A stretch of 64,000 bases of DNA from Polyodon spathula (Eukaryota; Chordata; Actinopteri; Acipenseriformes; Polyodontidae): NCBI RefSeq assembly GCF_017654505.1, contig NC_054559.1, positions 9,218,781-9,282,780 of the forward strand, in the 5' to 3' direction. Numbering within the stretch: the first letter of the stretch is position 1; every line of letters begins with the position of its first letter. Under the pieces are notes generated by a model, which saw only the letters and a program-made list of their open reading frames with translations, did no database searches and was not told where the DNA came from. The translations under genes and the position numbers were made by a program. Positions 35,761 to 48,240 of the stretch are shown here, in pieces.

Positions 35761-38700
35761 TGTCTTGTGTACACAGGCTGGAGACCTGATAATGATTAAC
35801 CTAAGCCTAGCACAGTGATTACTCCTTCTTAGAATCGCTGGGTTGGATACAGAGAGCTATCATGTGAGTGGCCAGTATTTTGCTTTCATATACAGTGCAC
35901 TCTTCAGATCTCAGGTCCCCAAAGTACTGCTTTGCATTGTAGGCTACAATATACTGCAGGTGATTCTGAAGAGGGTGAAGTATAAGATTGAACAAGGGAA
36001 GCCAAAGCATCACGTGACATTTTTGAAAGAGGAAATAACAGATGAACAGTCACTTCAGTTCACATATGTGCACATATAGTCTGAAGTATTTGCTTTTCAG
36101 GGGGTTATAGTGGTCTGCAGTATTTATGATGGTTATTGTGTTTTATTTAATGTACAGGTTTATATTTTACAGCAAATTACTATAGTAAATTGTAGGATTT
36201 ACTAAAGAACACTGCATTAAATGTAGTTATAATGTAAATGCTGCCAAATACTATAACCACCTTGGAGTACAGCAATGATACATAACATGTTAGTGCATTT
36301 CACAACATTGCTATTTACCTACAGTAAATACTAGAATACAGGAAATATACATATTTAAGGGATTTCCCACGAACAAATGGGAACCACAATTCCAAAAGTC
36401 CTTATTACAACCAATATCGTAAAATATCTCCCTGTTAAACACGTATAACAAATGGGAAAAGTTAAATAAAGATATTATTGACTCTGAGTGGCTCGGACAT
36501 AAGACTGCATTTTAACGACCGCTGGGATCCCTTTTCTGTCAGTAAACAGACTGACATAGTAAGTTTAAAGTTCACTGGCTTGCTGTGTGTATTTATCTGT
36601 ATGCCTCTCTAAAAAAGTATGTTTAATTCAAAACTCACCTGTTTAAAATAACTGGTTATTGGTTTCAGACATGCACTAGGTATTCTGCAGTTAGCAGCGT
36701 CTCATTAGCCTATATCCTGCTGCTTTGCAGCCTACTGTGATGAAAGGGTTCCATAGTAGTCAACCATGAGTCATGGCAAAGTACTGAGCCCTAGTGAGAC
36801 AGTGACACAGAATCGCAATTAATCACAGAGCTGTCTGCACCTGGAGGAGCTTTTCCCAACAGCCATTTCAATTACTGCACCAGGTGATTGAAATGCGGCA
36901 CAATTCAGAACACTCTGGCACAACACTGTCACTTCTACAACTGCTAGTGTAAAAGTACATTTTCAATAAATGAATAAACACTTCTCTTGGTAAATGTAAA
37001 ATCATGTAACACAGGGATGAACAGACAAACAAGCAGCTCATTCTTTATGCAGAGTTCTCAGTGCATCAGTAAGCTACAGAAGAACAAAAGGTGAACGATC
37101 ACTGAAGGAGACTGGTGACAGGTAATTACAATAACTTTGACATTCCCCCATCTGTTCAGCTGACAACAGGCATTCCTGCTTGTGAACCACTTTCCCTTTC
37201 AAAGAAAACAAGTTGTCAAAACAAATGGTTTTGTTTGTTTTTTCTCAATTTATTTTGTACCTAGATGACTATAACCACACAACCTACTGCCTGGTTTATG
37301 AGCAGGTCAGCTAGAGGGTTAACACAGCAAAAAACCGGTAACTGGTTTGAGTCCTGTTGTTGGTTCACAATGGGGTCTGCTTGCTGTAGATCAAACTATA
37401 ATAGAGTATGTGGTGTAAGGCATTGAAGTTCATCAGTATCTTTGTATTTCAAACTGCATTCCTAAAATACCACAACAAAAGATTAATATTCTCAGATGTA
37501 AGATAGAATTAAAGATATTGTTAAAATAAATAACTGGCTATACTATAGAGCCATCTTGAATCAAATGTTTGACAACTATGTTTATGTTACTAAATAAATG
37601 GTTTCCAAAATGAACATACTACTTTTATAATCAGGTTTCTTTAATTATGTAAAAGCAGCACAGCCCCAACAATATGAAAGTGTTCAAAACCGTTTCCCCA
37701 ACAGAAACCTTTGGTTTAGACTGCAGCACTTTAGGGATCCACTGGAGGGCAGTAGCAACATACAGAACAACTCATGGCCCAACCAAATCTGTTCCCTTGG
37801 ATTAAAATAACTGGCAATCTCTAAATATTGAACATCTATTTACATGGGCCACTGAAATCAGCAATATGTCACTCCATAAATTATTGTCACTTTTATAAAT
37901 AATAATAAAGAAAAGAAAAACACTATGATCAGTTTATGTTTAGTTTGACAATTGTTCTTTGTCTTTATTCATCATGGAGAAAATAAAACACAAAGCTAGT
38001 AATATCTTCATAAAATATTAGAACAGTATAGAATAGTAAAGAATAGCAAAGCATACCGTGACATCACATTGAAATCATGGTATAGTACCATAGCAGTAAA
38101 TGCATGCTATAAGCACAGTCAGAACATGATAAACTGCAAAATTATGTGCTAGTGTAACCTGTAAACTTTTACCAGGTAACATCATAACATTTAAAGCTTT
38201 TAAAGAATTGTAAAGAAGTGATTCAAAGAAAAAAAAAGTAATGCACTTAAAAAATAATAATAATAATAATCCAATATATGTATAGTTGCAAAAAATAAAT
38301 ATTAGATGGAGTCATTTATTTGCCAGAATTGTAAACTCAATTCTTGTTTAGTAATCCCACAATCTGACAGACAATAATGGATAGGGCACTTTCTGTCTCA
38401 TTTACACACATGCTTGTTGTGCTCTGACACAGTTAAGAACCATCTGTTTTATTCCATTTGCGAGAAACAACTTACTGTACAACATATTTTAAAAGGTCCA
38501 TATGTAATGTTGTTATTATTTTACAACATTATGCATTTTGATTGATTGTCAGAGATCCAAGGACGGTACCAAAGGAAACAAGATTATTATTATTATTTTT
38601 TTAAATAAAGCTATTTTAACATGTGTAGTGGTGACTACAGAGTTTTATATTATCCACCTGAAATGCTGACGGATGAAGTTGGGAGCCTGAGCAGGGTGAA

Positions 38701-39660
38701 GAAACCATGGAAACGATTGATTGCGATGAAATTTTGCAAGCTTTTTTTAAAAATCTCCAATCCGGTATAACGGTGTACCATCAACAAAACAAAACCGCAG
38801 TTCTAAGTAAATCAAAATGACAGTCTAATGGTGTTAAAACTCAATTCAAATAAATGAATAAATAGATGCCAAGTACAGTACAGTTGATTCCTTATCTTAA
38901 ATGTTCAATTATTTTCTGGCATAAAAACTATTCTTCTTGAGTAACCAATGCCTAAAATTTAATTAATCACATCCACTAATAATACTCGAAACTGCTGGAA
39001 TTGGGACATTGCAAGCCTATAAATGGAGATGGGCCTGATTAATCCTTAATTTCATAGTCAAATGATCCAGAGTCATTGAAATAAATAAATAAACCAAAGT
39101 CTGGAATTGCATCATTTAACGTGACATCAATTACATGATATGTTATATTAAGTTATGCACTTACATCTTACTTGAGGTGTGCAGTATTAGTAAATACACT
39201 GTTTGTAAAAATATACTAATGCACATTAAGTACTATGTAAGTAATGCTGCAGTTAATAGTACTGTACTTGTACTTAATGCATAGTGTAAAACACATACAT
39301 TTTTTACACTTGGTGCCCCATAAATTACAGGCACACAAAACAAATCCTTACTGAACTGGGATAACTAAAAACATATACTAAATAATACAATGTGTTTAAT
39401 ACACAGAGATTGTGTAATAAGGAAGGAAAGTTAACACTGCTGGGAGGGAGATTGGAGAAGCAGCATTACAGCTCACTTCTTTCTTTTACACTGCCAGCAA
39501 ATGTATACTGCTATGACCTCGTTGCTTTTAGCCTCCATGACATCACCCATTTCATTTTCATGCACATGCATTCATTTCTGAGTGAGAGGGCTTCCTATTT
39601 CCTGTTGCAATTTTTTTCTTTCTTTTTTTTTTACGGTTGTTTTGAAAATGTTGTGCTTAC
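35761..39660. other. Intergenic desert
   Basis: AT-rich. 36140-36350 is rich in TTTACAGTAAAT-like words and could be an old MITE. 36810-36930 is a balanced stretch (CTGCACCTGGAGGAGC and a TGCACCAGGTGATTG E-box-like site). No gene supported. Confidence 0.45.
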
Positions 39661-39662
39661 TG

Positions 39663-39760
39663 ATTTATCAATCAATCAATCAATCAATCTTTATTTTATA
39701 GAGCGCCTTTCATAGTGGACCACCATCACAAAGTGCTTTACAAGACAGTGAGAAAGAATG
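39663..39760 (-). repeat. Non-LTR retrotransposon 3' tail with (TGAT)n end
   Basis: Minus strand: CTTGTAAAGCACTTTGTGAT, GTGGTCCACTATGAAAGGCG, CTCTATAAAATAAAG, then (ATTG)n. The polyadenylation-like AATAAAG followed by a tetranucleotide tail is typical of RTE/L2-type LINE ends or SINEs that share them. Confidence 0.55.
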
Positions 39761-40607
39761 CATAGTGCATGAGTTGAATTATGAGTTGGATAAACAAATT
39801 GCATGATGGTTCTGTGTTGTGTCGGTAAGGCCAGATTAATCAAATTGTAAATAAAGGCTGTTTCGTGGTGGCTATGTTTTTCGTCACTAGTTGTTCTCTT
39901 TTTTTTAGAACTGCCGCGCATCCTCTCTCTCTCTATCTATATACAATTTACACTCCTAGTAATTCATAATAGTTATACACTTTACAGATTCATGAACACC
40001 ATGGGGGTCTTTAGTCTGGCTGTTTTGTTTTGTTTAGGGGGGGCCGGTATGTAGCACCCCACAAGTTGTGCCTGAAATCATTATCTATTTGTTGACTACA
40101 CATTATATTTTTAATTGTATGCAAGATTTTTCCTCTAAAATCAAATGTCATAGGATTAAGCAGATGAAATAAAGATAGCATTACAACAAACGCTATATAT
40201 CCTAAATATATATCATTTTGGGACTTATTTTAATGAAGTCCCACTATTAAGCCAGTTATCATTTATACACAGAGCCTTGAGTATTTTTTGAGTATGTTTT
40301 CATGGTATTTCTTTTTATTGCTTGTGCTGTTTACTTTTCCCTAGAAAATGTACATCTAATTGAAAATCTACCTGCATTGTTGCACACTTATCAGCAGATA
40401 GTTGTTCTGAAAGCTGTTAAAACTCTTTGTGGGGCTCTAAGTGTAAGCTGTCCTATCAAAAAATCGAATCAATAATATACTGTAAGTCTTCTCAAGTGGA
40501 CTGGTGGCATGAAGCCCCAGATTATAAATTGTATTTGTCTTTCAAAATGCACATCGGAAGGTTAGGGTATAAAGAAGTTCATAATATAGAGAAAGTGCAT
40601 CAGGGGT

Positions 40608-40610
<3 letters not shown>

Positions 40611-40702
<92 letters not shown>
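40611..40702. repeat. (AT)n microsatellite
   Basis: About 46 uninterrupted AT units. Confidence 0.98.
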
Positions 40703-40704
<2 letters not shown>

Positions 40705-41473
40705 TCCTATTGAAATGGTATTATTTTCTCTTCCGTCTGTTATAATAAAACGTCGCAGTTAATATTCAAAAGGCAACATTGCAATTGCAAGAGCAGCAGC
40801 ACTGTTGTGACAGGACAGAGGCCCTGCACACCGGGGAAGGTGTGTTTTGTGATTGCTTTTGCTTTGCACAGCCACAATGTAACTGTTTTATTAATTTAAG
40901 TAGGTACACCTGTAATTGAAGCAGGTGTATAAAAGCAGGTCTGATAGATGCGTCAGCGTCTGTGTGAAGGCTAAGGCCTGGAGGAAGCATGTGAAGATAT
41001 CTGAGATAAGGTATTATGGTACTGGTTACCAGTAAACAGCTTAGCTGTCTGTTTTTTAATTAGCTAGAACTTGATAAATTTTAGTTAAGGGTTCCAAAGT
41101 GAAACTAGGTTTTGTTTTGTTTTGTAAATATATAAATATACAGGCTCTGCCCTGGTGACACATACCTGTGGTTTTGAGCGCTGTTCCTTTTACAAGAAGA
41201 CAGAAGGTTAAAGGTCTTGAAAGCAGCAAGCTTATTCCACTTTCATATATTCCAGTAAGCTTTATGCAAATAGACAAGAGTGTCTGTAAGGACTGATTTC
41301 ATCTCCATGGCTGTTCAATGCCATTGTGACAAACACACATCATATACTATATCCCATATCTCTAGTGGCGGAGGGTTAGTTAATAGCAGGTCTATTCAAG
41401 AAACGGAAAAAATAGATACAAATACACTTATTTATTTTTATTTTTTTAAATAGGTAGGTAGTATCATATATTC

Positions 41474-41474
<1 letters not shown>
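40703..41474. other. Intergenic, no feature seen
   Basis: Balanced region 40770-41000 with small frames. A TATAAAAGC box lies at about 40928-40936 but no downstream gene was found. Confidence 0.4.

Positions 41475-41557
<83 letters not shown>
41475..41557. repeat. (AT)n microsatellite
   Basis: About 41 AT units. Confidence 0.98.
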
Positions 41558-41560
<3 letters not shown>

Positions 41561-43185
41561 ATATATTATATAGGTTTATGAATCAGTCTTCCCTGATTAA
41601 AAGACCTGAGTATAAGTTCAGCTCATTCCCTGGGATGTTAGTTGGTTCTTTTAAAGGGTAAGTAAGAGCACATTTAAGTGAGTTGTCGTTACTGAATATT
41701 GATTTTTTGCAGTGGCTGAGTTGTATCTCTCCTGTGGAAAATGCATTCCAGATCAGATTAGAAACTGTATGATGACTGAAGCTTATCGATCACAGCTGTA
41801 TCTTTTCTCTCACGTGCTTTTGAAAAGTGGATAAAAAATTATCTGTAACACTCTAACTGGAAGGGAGAGTTGGGAGGAATTTTAGTAGGTACAGGTTGGC
41901 ACTGATATAAATAGTGAATGCTGGATCACAGCTTAGGTTATGGAAATGAAGAGCACTTCTGGAATTTACAGACAGATGTGAAGATCATGGACCCTGAGAA
42001 CTGCCTTCATCTTGAAAACAGCATCTTTCCACACAATGTTGCCCATTGGCACCATGATTACTGTTCTATAGAATTCTATATCTGGAAATACTAAAAGAAA
42101 GTCCAATTTAATGGCAAACGTTTCGCCCAGATCGTGGGCTGTGACCATGATAACTCATTTCACAAAGTCCACTCAACTGACGCTAGGTTGAAATTACTTT
42201 ATGGTATTATTTTCAAATAGATTATTTTAAACATTTTTGCCCTGAATATAACAAGGATCATAGAACTGATGAAAAAAAGACAGATCACCCACTTAAAAGC
42301 ATTATTTGATGAATGGGTATAAGTACACAAAAGCATGTGCTGCACCGTATAGATGAACAGACAACCCTTGCCTCAAATGAACTGAGGTTAAGTGCTATTG
42401 TCTAAGTGGATTGCCCTTGCAGTGGGACTCACTCTTTAAAGCATGGCTTAGAATTTTAACAAGGTCTTTACTCAACTCCTTGTCATTACTGTTATACATT
42501 GTATAATATTAGTTCATTGTGTCTTATAATGTATAAGCTGCCAAAGATTTTAAAACACAGGAAATAAAATGAGTCAATGGCTTAGAGTATATGGACTTTT
42601 CTTCATTTGTTTTTCCCTGTAGTATAACCTCCATTATCCAAACTAAGTGAGCCCAGTGGGTGTTGGTAAATTGTCCAGTTAATAGAACTGTAACTGGAAC
42701 ATAACTAATAGCATATTCCTAGTCATTAAATCTTTTTTTTTTAATTGTTATAATGAAATCCCCTAACCTTAAAATATATAAGGTGCAATACTGTACTGCA
42801 CAGGAAATTGCACATATAGAGGGCTGATTTAAAAATCCTCAATGACATTGATTCTGAAGATCATTACGCACAGGAGGATATGTTACCAGGGGAGCTGTGC
42901 AGATAAGAAGGCTGTTCTGAGGGATCAATGCAGCTTGCTTCATGCTGTCTGCCAACCAACCATTCTTTCCTTAATTCTGAAGGGAGCAGATTAGAGCAAG
43001 AAAGAGATGGGTCACCATGCAAGCACCATATTAGAGAAGCTGTATAACATGCACCCCACAGTAAAAGCATAGTGCAGACTATATAACCTGGACTAATAGC
43101 TTTAGTATAATTGTAAAGCTTGTTTCAAAAGCTTTCCAAAAAAAAAAAAAAAAAAGAAAAAAGAGAGAGAATTTTTGGCAAAAGG
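41558..43185. other. Intergenic, no feature seen
   Basis: AT-rich sequence with a poly(A) run at about 43138-43155. No family recognised in short frames. Confidence 0.5.
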
Positions 43186-43189
43186 GGCT

Positions 43190-45210
43190 GTGCAACTCTC
43201 TGTTGTCCAGGTTGGTATTAGAGAAAAACGATTTCCTTTTTGATCAAAATTATTATTTACAGATACATGGAACAGCAATGGGGACTCCATTAGCACCAAA
43301 TTATGCACATGTATTTATAATTAATTTGAGGAGAATTAGATTTATAACAACAATCCCTATAAAGGTTCTGTAAAATATTGGGCTCTGTACATTGATGATG
43401 TCATCATGATTTGGTCCGATACTGAAGTCAATTTAAATGATGTTGTTAAGTACATCAATACAAGAGTCGAGTCAATCACTTTCACTGTACAAAAAAGTTT
43501 AAATTGGACACATTTTTTGGATGTTTATTTATATAAGAAAGTAAATAGTTTGAGCACCACTGTATATAGAAAACCAACAGATAAAAATACTGTGTTATCA
43601 GATGACAGTTATCATCCTGACTTCTAAAGAAAGGACTTCCAATTAACCAATTATATGGATTGTGCAGGATTTGTGATACAGAGGAGGAGTTTGAGAGACA
43701 ATTTAAACACCTGTTGGACCGTTTTCGGTCACGGGGATATATAGAAAAATGGCCTAAGATGCATTTTTTTAAAGTCAAAAGTGTTAAGCGTGACAGTTTA
43801 TATGTTAAAAAATCAAAACAAAAAAAACAATTTTCAGTTATTTACGCATTAACATTCAATCCTCTTGGTAATGAGATCAAATCAATAGTGACTAAACATC
43901 GGCATACTTCTGACAGGTCTTTGGGTTCTGGTTTTCAACCCCCCCCGTCTACCCAGATGGATCCCCCCCCCCCCCCCCCCTTAGTTACAAAAGGGCGCCT
44001 AATCTTAAAGCTATGTTGGTGAAAGCAGACGTACATAAATCGAAAAGTGAAAGAGCGTTTATAATAGAATGCTTTCCCTGTCGCAACTGTGTCTCTTGTA
44101 AGAATCTTATAAAGTCTTTTTTTTTTTTTTAATTGTCCTACAACTGGTAAAAAAGGAAAGATTAAACTTGTATAACATGTAATACCACACATGATTTCCA
44201 TTACATGAGAGTAGATGTTGAACTTCATGCTGATTTGAACTCAGCTCTCGCCAAGATAAGTACCAACTAAGACGTAGCTTTGCAGTAAACTAATGTGATC
44301 CATATGCATCTCCATCCATTTGCGTTGTTTTCCGTTTGATGATGTAGATATCCTTCTGCCTGGTGTTGATTGCTGAAGTGTAATGCTGGCTTCAGGGATC
44401 AGCTTTAGCGTATCTACTGACTTGTCTGTGTGGAAAGATGTCTGTCGGTAAAACTACTCGTCAAGTAAAAACTAGACTTAGTGAACACTGAAGCTCCATT
44501 CGGAAACAAGATATAACTTCACCAGTTGCGAAACATTTTTTGGAAGAAAACCATGACATCCATACTTTAAGGTGTATTGGAATAGAGAGTAAGTCGAAAT
44601 AGGAGGGGTGGCAATCTTAATAATAAATTACTACAGAGAGAAACGTTTTGGATTTTTAACTTAAATACTGTGGTACCCAATGGATTAAATGAAGAATCAG
44701 AATGATACCTTTTTTATGAATTATACCTAATTTTTGTTTTAAGAATGACAGCTTTTATTTAAGTTAATAATTATAATAAATAATAATAGTTAATAAATAG
44801 GTTTATTAGTGTATCTATATAACTGGTTTACGGGGTATTTGAAGGATCAATGCTGGATAATGAATTGATGTCTGTAGTTCAGTTGAGGAAAGGTTCGTGT
44901 TGTATGTAAATTACTCTGAGATAACAGTTTTAGAATCTATGTGAAAATTGATTAACAAATATCCGTGATATACCAGGTGTGGTAAATCAATTGGCAGTTT
45001 GTTGTGTGCCCATGAAGTAACACTTTTCTTAATTGTAATTACCTGTTAAACTCAGTGTATTTAAATCGAGGTATTGAAGCTGTGTATACACACTGATGAA
45101 GGCTTTGTGGCTGAAACATGTTTGTGACTTTCCTTTTAGAATTTTAATCTGTTTGTTCTTCAAAAAATGAAGCTGTGAAATGAAGAATAAATAATAAAAA
45201 TATATTTTTT
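43190..45210 (+). mobile_element. Penelope-like element, degenerate (RT plus GIY-YIG)
   Basis: HGTAMGTPLAPNYAHVF (about 43268-43318) and ALYIDDVIMIWSD (YIDD at 43388-43399) are reverse-transcriptase motifs. HFLDVYLYKK, TVYRKPTDKN and LLDRFRSRGYIEKWP continue to about 43770 in the style of Penelope RTs. From 44430 CLCGKMSVGKTTRQVKTRLSEH, then VAKHFLEENHDIHTLRCIGIE, match the GIY-YIG endonuclease end. An unrelated-looking stretch at about 44230-44425 separates the two parts. A stop ends the first frame at 43625. The 3' region carries a hammerhead-like core at 45093-45117. The C-run at 43966-43980 may be a sequencing or assembly weak spot. Confidence 0.8.
45093..45130 (+). ncRNA. Hammerhead-ribozyme-like core in the Penelope 3' region
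   Basis: CTGATGA (45093-45099) and GAAAC (45113-45117) are the two conserved blocks of the hammerhead core, 13 bases apart, with weak stem II pairing, then a self-complementary ACATGT. Penelope-like elements are known to carry hammerhead motifs. Pairing here is imperfect, so activity is doubtful. Confidence 0.3.
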
Positions 45211-46189
45211 GTAATTTTTTTTTTTTCTTATGAGTGTGGATCTCATTGCTTTGTACTTCGCAGCAGAAAATAATAGTTTTTTTTTTTCAATTGAATAAGT
45301 CACACAGTCTAGGTCAAACAAAGCACAGTTTTGCAAATGTAATCAGTCAGTGCTTTCAAGATCAGTTTTTTTTCTAAGTATATTTTGTTCTCAACCATAG
45401 AAACATGAAAGAATTATTTTTGTAGTTCTATATGTGAATTGGTATAATAAAGACAAGTCACCTAACTTAAGATTTCCTTATCCCCAAGTCTGAAATAAAC
45501 ATGTGCTGTGAGAGTTTTGTTTCCAATCACTTTAATTTCTTTATCATAGCGCTCTTCTGGATGCATCATGAAGTGAACAGAATATTTATTCTAAATGATA
45601 TTCATTTTTAATATACACTCTACATATCATTCATATTGAGATGCCTTAAAGACACATTGAGACATAAAATATTTATTTTACATTTTACAGAACAGAGGCT
45701 GGGGGGTTGCTTCACCTGATACAGTTATTGTAAAGTATAAATTATGCATCAGGAAGACCTACTGAACAAATAATGTACACTGCTGGTAACCATATTGTAA
45801 GAGTTTATAAAAGCTTAAAGGAAAGTGCTTCAGCACTGTAGAAGCACCAATACAAAACCTTTTTTTAACAGACTGCTAAGAATATGCTTCAGTCACATAT
45901 GAAAATCACTTAAAATTTACCTATGCAGACCTCATCAGCTCCAGGAACAGTGAAAGAAATTAATATAAGTGACTCATATAAGACTAATATAAGAACCCTT
46001 GCCTTGATTTAGGTAGGAAAGAATCTTGCAAACTACAATTTCTGATGGAACTTGAATTCTATAGTCAAAGAAAAAAAAAACTGCAAATGAATATATTATA
46101 GATAAAAGCAATTAACTAAGAACCCTTTATTTAATGAATCTGGTTTGTACATACTAAGTGTTTATATATTTATATATCTATATATTATA

Positions 46190-46232
<43 letters not shown>

Positions 46233-46907
46233 ATTATCTGTGTGGGTGTGGTATGTCATATATAGTCGATTTAATTATGCTAGAATCGTTATAATTACAA
46301 AAATAGATGTATGCATATCAGTCAGATATTCATCAGTATCTGAGGGTTTTCCTTGCATGAGGGAGGTCTCTGTAGCACTGTGCACACCTTTGCACCCCTG
46401 TAAAGAAAGTCTATGATTATAAAAGCTGTTGCATGAGGGTGAATGAGCAGTTACATTCCTGACACCCTGTTATGTTAGAAGCAGCAGAACTAACTTAGCA
46501 TCTGAGCTGAGTCAGCTGACCAATTGGCCTTCAATAAGAGAAAGGAAATCATTGAAACTGTTACCCAAGACAGAATTATAAACACCACTATCATAACTGC
46601 ATTAATATGTAAAAAATGAAATTTAAGTACTGGTCATGCTTGTGATTTATAAATAAACTAACATGAAACAATCAACAAATATTTATGTGGAGACATAAGT
46701 AAGTATGCTTCATTGAGGCAACAGTAAAAACAAGTGGATAATCCCTGAAGGTATGGGCATCTTTCAGTGCAAAAATAAAATGACACTCCAGGGAGGAGGA
46801 GAGAGCAATGTTATTCAATATCGTAGAATTATACACTTCTTTCTGGGCTGAAACTAATTGGTGCATGATTCACCATCCAGCAGGATAATGATCCCTAGAG
46901 CTCAGCA
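45211..46907. other. Intergenic, no gene seen; (AT)n at 46165-46230
   Basis: AT-rich sequence with an interrupted AT microsatellite. No supported gene. Confidence 0.5.
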
Positions 46908-47200
46908 CATATATGTGTGTGTGCGTGCGTGCGTGAGTGTGTGTGTGTATGTGTATGTGTGTGTGCGAGTACGCGCGTGTGTGTGTACGTGTATGTGTGA
47001 GTGTGTGTCAGTGTATGTGTGTGTGTCAGAGTGTGTGTGTGAGTATGTGTGTGTGTGTGTGTGTGTCAGTGTGTGTGAGTGTGTGAGTGAGTGTGAATGT
47101 CTGTGTGTGTGCACGTGTGTTTGTGAGTGGGTGTGCGATTGCGTGCGAGTATGTATGTGTGTATGTGTGTGTGTGTATGTGTGTGAGAGTGTGTGTGTGC
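46908..47200. repeat. (GT)n-rich complex microsatellite
   Basis: About 290 bp of GT with interspersed GA, GC and TATG units. Frames coding Val-Cys or Thr-His repeats are artefacts. Confidence 0.97.
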
Positions 47201-48240
47201 AGCTGCAAGGATTCAACGGGTGTGATGTAAATGATGCATGAGACCCCTTTAAGCTGCTGCCTTTTTTAAAGCAGACAATCAGTGAGCCTCCCTCAAACGT
47301 TATATAAACGGCAAACATAATGTATCTAAAATAAGCTGCATGAACAAAAGCTGCCTAAAACAATTAACATCAAGAAAGCTAGTAAGTACAGTTGTTTTTC
47401 TTATTACTATTTCTGTGGCAACTAGCTTGTATAATGTAATATTTTTGTATGGCTATTATCCACAGTAACAAATTGACAATCATAAATTATTAATACAGCC
47501 TACAAATTATATAAAATACATCTATTCATGAATTATGTTGATTATTTTATTAGTTGTATTATGTTGATCAATAATGTGTTTTTTCACAAATGATCAATCA
47601 CTGATTCCCTATATTTGTGACAAGATTGTTTATGCCACATAATGATTTGCATTTTTAAAACCAACAATTATTATTAGAAGCCACTCCTGTCTGTTTCATT
47701 TAGGTTCTGGCCACTATATTAGGGTCTTCAAACGTTCTTGTTGTTTGAAGTTTGCAAGAAGGAAAGACAAGAAAGATAGATAACTAACAAGATGCCATAT
47801 TTTCAAAGTTTTTCCTTGATTCTTTAATCAGCTACTATTTTTGAAAAGGCGATAAAATCGAGTTACAAAATAAATAACAAAACACCACAAGAGCACTTAA
47901 AAGAACTTGAAATGTATAACTTAATTGTTTCGGTCTAGTTTTGTAAAATGAATAGGTGTTTAATTTAAATATGAGTTAATTAAGGCTGTATTAATAATGG
48001 ACCAAATGAGTTTATTAGTCCCAACAAAAATATTTTTAAAATATTTGTTTATTTGTGTGGGGTGAAAGAAATAGACAAATTCCTTAAAAAAAAAATCTGG
48101 GTATCTATTACTCATTTATTTAGTCCCCTAACTCTTAAATTACAGGCCAAAACAACCTACAGCCAGGCAAACAGTCTTTGCACTTCTGTTATATTTCAGG
48201 AATGGATGTTAATTAACCTGTCAAGCAGCTTGCTGGTAGA
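47201..48240. other. Intergenic, no feature seen
   Basis: AT-rich sequence with no supported gene. Confidence 0.5.

Noticed and set aside
40925..40990. TATAAAAGC as a promoter of an unannotated gene
   Set aside because: No downstream coding sequence or splice-compatible exon was found within several kilobases.
46858..47318. Frames of 127 and 138 codons, Val-Cys and Thr-His rich
   Set aside because: Complex GT microsatellite, no other support.
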